The position numbers and the translations under genes were made by a program. From Breoghania sp. (GTDB taxonomy: Bacteria; Pseudomonadota; Alphaproteobacteria; Rhizobiales; Stappiaceae): a stretch of 64,000 bases of DNA. Positions 60,548 to 64,000 of the stretch are shown in pieces. Location of the stretch: NCBI RefSeq assembly GCF_963674635.1, contig NZ_OY771475.1, positions 1,860,001 to 1,924,000 of the forward strand. The letters are read 5' to 3'. The notes beneath the pieces are model-generated. The model searched no databases. It saw only the letters and a list, made by a program, of their open reading frames with translations, and was not told where the DNA came from. Numbering within the stretch: position 1 is the first letter of the stretch; every line of letters begins with the position of its first letter.

Positions 60548-62710
60548 TCACTCCGCTGCTGCCGCTTCCTCGTATCCGAGCTTGGCGTTGAGCTTGCCGA
60601 TCAGATCCACCGCGCATTCGGCAATCACCGTGCCCGGCGGGAAGATCGCAGCCGCTCCCGCCTCATAAAGCGCCGCGTAGTCCTGTGGCGGGATCACGCC
60701 GCCGACCACGATCATGATGTCCTCGCGCCCTTCATCCGCCAGCGCCTTTCTCAGCGCCGGGACGAGCGTCAGGTGACCGGCGGCGAGTGACGAGACGCCC
60801 ACGGCGTGGACGTCGTTTTCAACCGCCTGCCGCGCGGCCTCTTCCGGGGTCTGGAAAAGCGGGCCGATATCGACATCGAAACCCAGATCGGCAAAGGCCG
60901 AGGCAATCACCTTCTGGCCGCGATCGTGGCCGTCCTGCCCCATCTTGGCGATCAGGATGCGCGGGCGGCGGCCGTCATTTTCCTCAAAGGCGGCGACGAG
61001 CTTCGCAACCGTCTCCACTTCCTTCGACATCGCTCCAACCTCGCGCTTGTAGACGCCGGAGATCGACTTGATCTCCGCCTTGTGGCGACCGAACACCTTT
61101 TCCATCGCCATGGAAATCTCGCCCACGGTCGCGCCTGCGCGCGCCGCGTTGACCGAAAGCTCAAGCAGATTGCCATCGCTCGATGCGCCCGCCGTCAATG
61201 CCTCCAGCGCCGCGTCCGTTGCGGCCCCGTCGCGGGTTGCGCGCAGGCGCGCGAGCTTTTCAAGCTGCTGGGCACGCACCTGCGCGTTGTCGACCTTGAG
61301 GACGTCGATTTCCTCTTCCTGGGTCGGCTTGAACTTGTTGACGCCGACAACCGTCTGCGTGCGGCTGTCGATGCGGGCCTGCGTCTTGGCCGCCGCCTCC
61401 TCGATGCGCAGCTTCGGGATGCCCTTCTCGATGGCCTTGGCCATGCCTCCGAGTTTTTCCACTTCCTCGATATGCGCCAGCGCCTTTGTGGCCAGCTCGT
61501 AGGTCAGCCGCTCCACATAGAAGGAGCCGCCCCACGGATCGATGGTGCGGGTGGTGCCGCTTTCCTGCTGCAGGAAAAGCTGGGTGTTGCGCGCGATGCG
61601 GGCGGAGAAATCGGTCGGCAGCGCCAGCGCCTCGTCGAGCGAGTTGGTGTGCAGCGACTGCGTATGGCCTTGTGTGGCGGCCATGGCCTCCACACAGGTG
61701 CGCATGACGTTGTTGAAGACGTCCTGCGCCGTCAGCGACCAGCCCGAGGTCTGCGAATGGGTGCGCAGGCTGAGGGACTTGGCGTTTTTCGGCGCGAATT
61801 CCTTCTGGATGAGCTTCGCCCAGATGAGACGTGCGGCGCGCAGCTTGGCGACTTCCATGAAGAAGTTCATGCCGATCGCCCAGAAGAAGGAAAGCCTTGG
61901 GGCGAAGGTGTCGATATCCATGCCCGCCGCCACACCCGCGCGCGCATATTCGATGCCGTCGGCAATGGTGTAGCCAAGCTCCAGATCCGCCGTCGCCCCC
62001 GCTTCCTGCATGTGATAGCCGGAAATCGAGATGGAGTTGAACTTCGGCATGTTCTTCGCGGTATAGGCGAAGATGTCGGAGATGATCCGCATGGAGGGCT
62101 GCGGCGGGTAGATATAGGTGTTACGGACCATGAACTCCTTGAGGATGTCGTTCTGGATGGTCCCGGAAAGCTTGTCCTGCGACACGCCCTGCTCTTCGGC
62201 GGCCACGATATAGAGCGCCAGAATTGGCAGCACCGCACCGTTCATGGTCATGGACACGCTCATCTTGTCCAGCGGGATGCCGGAGAAGAGCGTGCGCATG
62301 TCGAGGATGGAATCGATGGCCACACCGGCCATGCCCACATCGCCGGATACGCGCGGGTGATCGCTGTCATAGCCGCGGTGGGTGGCAAGATCGAAGGCGA
62401 CCGATAGGCCCTTCTGACCGGCAGCCAGATTGCGGCGGTAGAAGGCGTTGGAATCCTCCGCCGTGGAAAAGCCCGCATATTGGCGGATCGTCCAGGGTTG
62501 CTGGACATACATGGTCGGATAGGGCCCGCGCAGGTAAGGCGGCTTGCCGGGCCATGTGTCGAGGAAATCGAGCCCATCCAGATCGCTGGAGGAATAGGCC
62601 GGGTTCACGGCGATGTCCTCCGGCGTCACCCACGGCGCATCGCCCGCCGACGGTTGGGCTGGCGCCACGTCGGCATAGTCGATCTTGGAGAAATCCGGAA
62701 TTCGGGTCAT
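60548..62710 (-). CDS. mutB: Methylmalonyl-CoA mutase, large (catalytic) subunit
   Basis: This 720-residue adenosylcobalamin enzyme interconverts methylmalonyl-CoA and succinyl-CoA in propionate and odd-chain or branched-chain catabolism. The TIM barrel (about 30-560) has RGPYPTMYVQQPWTIRQYAGFST, HRGYDSDHPRVSGDVG, and the substrate residues in YIYPPQPSMRIISD and HMQEAGATADLELGYT. The B12 domain (about 590-715) has GQDGHDRGQKVIAS with the lower-ligand His in DxHxxG, and VGVSSLAAGHLTLVPAL. The length fits the family. The small subunit is encoded upstream, and the MeaB chaperone at 26.6 kb. Confidence 0.96.
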   Translation of the reverse strand: MTRIPDFSKIDYADVAPAQPSAGDAPWVTPEDIAVNPAYSSSDLDGLDFLDTWPGKPPYLRGPYPTMYVQQPWTIRQYAGFSTAEDSNAFYRRNLAAGQKGLSVAFDLATHRGYDSDHPRVSGDVGMAGVAIDSILDMRTLFSGIPLDKMSVSMTMNGAVLPILALYIVAAEEQGVSQDKLSGTIQNDILKEFMVRNTYIYPPQPSMRIISDIFAYTAKNMPKFNSISISGYHMQEAGATADLELGYTIADGIEYARAGVAAGMDIDTFAPRLSFFWAIGMNFFMEVAKLRAARLIWAKLIQKEFAPKNAKSLSLRTHSQTSGWSLTAQDVFNNVMRTCVEAMAATQGHTQSLHTNSLDEALALPTDFSARIARNTQLFLQQESGTTRTIDPWGGSFYVERLTYELATKALAHIEEVEKLGGMAKAIEKGIPKLRIEEAAAKTQARIDSRTQTVVGVNKFKPTQEEEIDVLKVDNAQVRAQQLEKLARLRATRDGAATDAALEALTAGASSDGNLLELSVNAARAGATVGEISMAMEKVFGRHKAEIKSISGVYKREVGAMSKEVETVAKLVAAFEENDGRRPRILIAKMGQDGHDRGQKVIASAFADLGFDVDIGPLFQTPEEAARQAVENDVHAVGVSSLAAGHLTLVPALRKALADEGREDIMIVVGGVIPPQDYAALYEAGAAAIFPPGTVIAECAVDLIGKLNAKLGYEEAAAAE

Positions 62711-62895
62711 GTCCTCGCCTCCGGGCCTGACAGGCCCTCATGAACAGTCGCGAGAGCCTGCCGGCCCTCCTGTACCGTGATCTGGCCGCAGCTCGTCGGC
62801 CCGTTTGCTTCAGGTGCGCGCGCCTTGCGCAGCCGCCCCCTCAGCCCTCCCCTTCGATCCGCATGACGGCACAGGGCCATCATCCGGCTTGTGCT

Positions 62896-64000
62896 TCACG
62901 CCGGATCCGCAGGTGCGCAGAGGCCAAGATTAGCATGAATTAGCCCAAGTGCGGCGAGCACGTCGCAGCCCTCGTAGAACATGGCCTCCACACCGGCCCT
63001 CGCCAGATCGCCGTCCTCGTCCGCAAGTTTGCCCGCAAGATAGACATGGGCAGCACCCGCGCCCTTGAGGGCCTGAGCCATCTCCACCGCCTTTTCCGCG
63101 TAAAGCGCATCGGAGGAGCACAGACACACGATATCGGCGCCGGTGTCGCGCAGTGCAGCCGCCGCGCTCTTGCCATCCTCCAGGGGCTCGCTCGCCTGAG
63201 CCTCGATGCCACCGGCCTCAAAGAAGTTCTTGGCCCAGGTGGAGCGCGCGGTGAAGTCCGTGACGCGTCCGAAATTCGCCAGAAGCACCCTCGGCCTGCG
63301 GCCCGTCTGCTTGAGATGGGCGTCGGAAGCATCGCGCAGGGCCTCGAAAGGCTCCGCCAGCCGGTAGGTGAGAAGCGGCGCGCCCTCCACGCGGCGCAGC
63401 GCATCGCGGGCCCGGGCAAGATCCACCGTGCAGGCCCCGCTCTTGGCAGCCGCAACGAGGGCGGCCGTCAATTCGCCACGCCCCGGCTTCGGCAGAACGA
63501 TATGCGCGGTGTAGACCCCCAGGTCGGGCGGCTCGCAGTTCAGCACCCGAACCGGCTTTTCGGCGAGATTGGGAAAGCTCGACGTGCCGGTCAGCGGCGC
63601 CTTGCGCGCGGCAATGAGACGTGAGCGCGCCGCCCGGCTCTTGCTGATGGCGGCATGAACGGAGCCATACCGCACCCCCTGCTCGATCCCGCCTTCCGCC
63701 TCCACGGCCTGAAAGAGCTTCCAGGCCTCGTGCACCAGTTCGTCGGTCAGCGCCTCCACGGCACCGGACCCTGCCGCGGGATCCGCGACACGGTGCAGGT
63801 TCGATTCCTCGATGAGGATCGTCTGGGTGTTGCGCGCAACGCGGCGGGCAAAACCGTCCGGCACACCAAGCGCTTCGGTAAAGGGCAGAACGGACACGCT
63901 GTCCGCACCGCCAACCCCCGCCGCAAAGGCCGCAACGGTGGTCCGCAGGATGTTCACCCAGGGGTCGCGCCGGGTCATCATGCGCCAGGCGGTTTCCGCG
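62896..64000 (-). CDS. mutA: Methylmalonyl-CoA mutase small subunit, cut by the window end
   Basis: The reading frame is open from the stop at 62896 to the window end, giving at least 368 residues; the N-terminus lies outside. TAWRMMTRRDPWVNILRTTVAAFAAGVGGADSVSVLPF-like phrases match the barrel of the small subunit (MutA). The C-terminal domain has a B12-domain-like shape but lacks the DxHxxG motif, as expected for a non-catalytic subunit, with VLLANFGRVTDFTARSTWAKNFFEAGGIEAQ. It is read ahead of mutB with 185 bases between, so they are probably one operon. Confidence 0.9.
   Translation of the reverse strand, partial: AETAWRMMTRRDPWVNILRTTVAAFAAGVGGADSVSVLPFTEALGVPDGFARRVARNTQTILIEESNLHRVADPAAGSGAVEALTDELVHEAWKLFQAVEAEGGIEQGVRYGSVHAAISKSRAARSRLIAARKAPLTGTSSFPNLAEKPVRVLNCEPPDLGVYTAHIVLPKPGRGELTAALVAAAKSGACTVDLARARDALRRVEGAPLLTYRLAEPFEALRDASDAHLKQTGRRPRVLLANFGRVTDFTARSTWAKNFFEAGGIEAQASEPLEDGKSAAAALRDTGADIVCLCSSDALYAEKAVEMAQALKGAGAAHVYLAGKLADEDGDLARAGVEAMFYEGCDVLAALGLIHANLGLCAPADPA

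Noticed and set aside
60806..62407. Plus-strand frame of about 530 codons opposite methylmalonyl-CoA mutase
   Set aside because: It is antisense to a clear enzyme gene, without a family pattern or ribosome-binding site.
1..64000. CRISPR arrays, insertion sequences, prophage or tRNA genes
   Set aside because: No regularly spaced short repeats, transposase or integrase other than XerD, phage structural genes or tRNA-like folds were seen on reading the window.

Overview
The window looks like ordinary chromosomal DNA from a high-GC alphaproteobacterium of the order Hyphomicrobiales (Rhizobiales). The best evidence is the block xerD / aroK-aroB-CorC / bolA / DnaJ-like / cobS-cobT, an order typical of that group. 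Several small families common in the group also occur (DUF5330, DUF1491, DUF6456, DUF2778/Tlde1-like, DUF1254/DUF1214). I cannot fix the genus. I see no tRNA, rRNA, CRISPR array, insertion sequence, prophage or conjugative gene. About 58 protein genes are supported, including two cut by the window ends and two broken by frameshifts.

Layout. 1-7 kb: a stand-alone DnaA domain IV-like protein with a frameshifted DUF6456 partner, a secreted DUF2946-like/DsrE pair, and a sensor histidine kinase overlapping a peptidoglycan-binding protein. 6.8-19 kb: a possible small RNA or long 3' UTR, sufE, DUF1491, a membrane-anchored DUF1214/DUF1254 pair, a bifunctional penicillin-binding protein, a PilZ protein, Fe superoxide dismutase, an MFS exporter, ilvE, a VOC protein and a haloacid dehalogenase. 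19-32 kb: a CheY-like protein, an orphan ParA, small hypothetical genes, a HerA-like ATPase, lipoprotein and EF-hand exported proteins, meaB with pyroglutamyl peptidase, a diguanylate cyclase and oligopeptidase B. 32-46 kb: an L,D-transpeptidase-like protein, cobS-cobT with a phytase-like secreted protein, and the conserved bolA-aro-xerD block. 46-52 kb: class I fumarase, a DUF4405 membrane protein and a yceI / cytochrome b561 / yceI cluster. 51-55 kb: protocatechuate pathway genes (pcaC, pcaHG, a PcaQ-like regulator) with a GST. 55-56.6 kb: a nearly gene-free stretch. 56.6-64 kb: VanZ-like, phytanoyl-CoA dioxygenase-like, M20 dipeptidase, a frameshifted LOG gene and methylmalonyl-CoA mutase (both subunits).

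Links between genes. MeaB (26.6 kb) protects the B12 enzyme methylmalonyl-CoA mutase (60.5-64 kb), and cobS/cobT supply a chelatase for aerobic B12 synthesis. The pca genes open the aromatic ring of protocatechuate and begin routing it to central metabolism. Intergenic repeats fall into two families: a dispersed palindromic element in four copies, and a 214-bp tandem repeat. I did not find a clearly new multi-gene system. The most unusual items are the DnaA-IV/DUF6456 pair, the structured 6.83-7.01 kb transcript candidate, the 54.96-56.57 kb desert, and the two single-site frameshifts.
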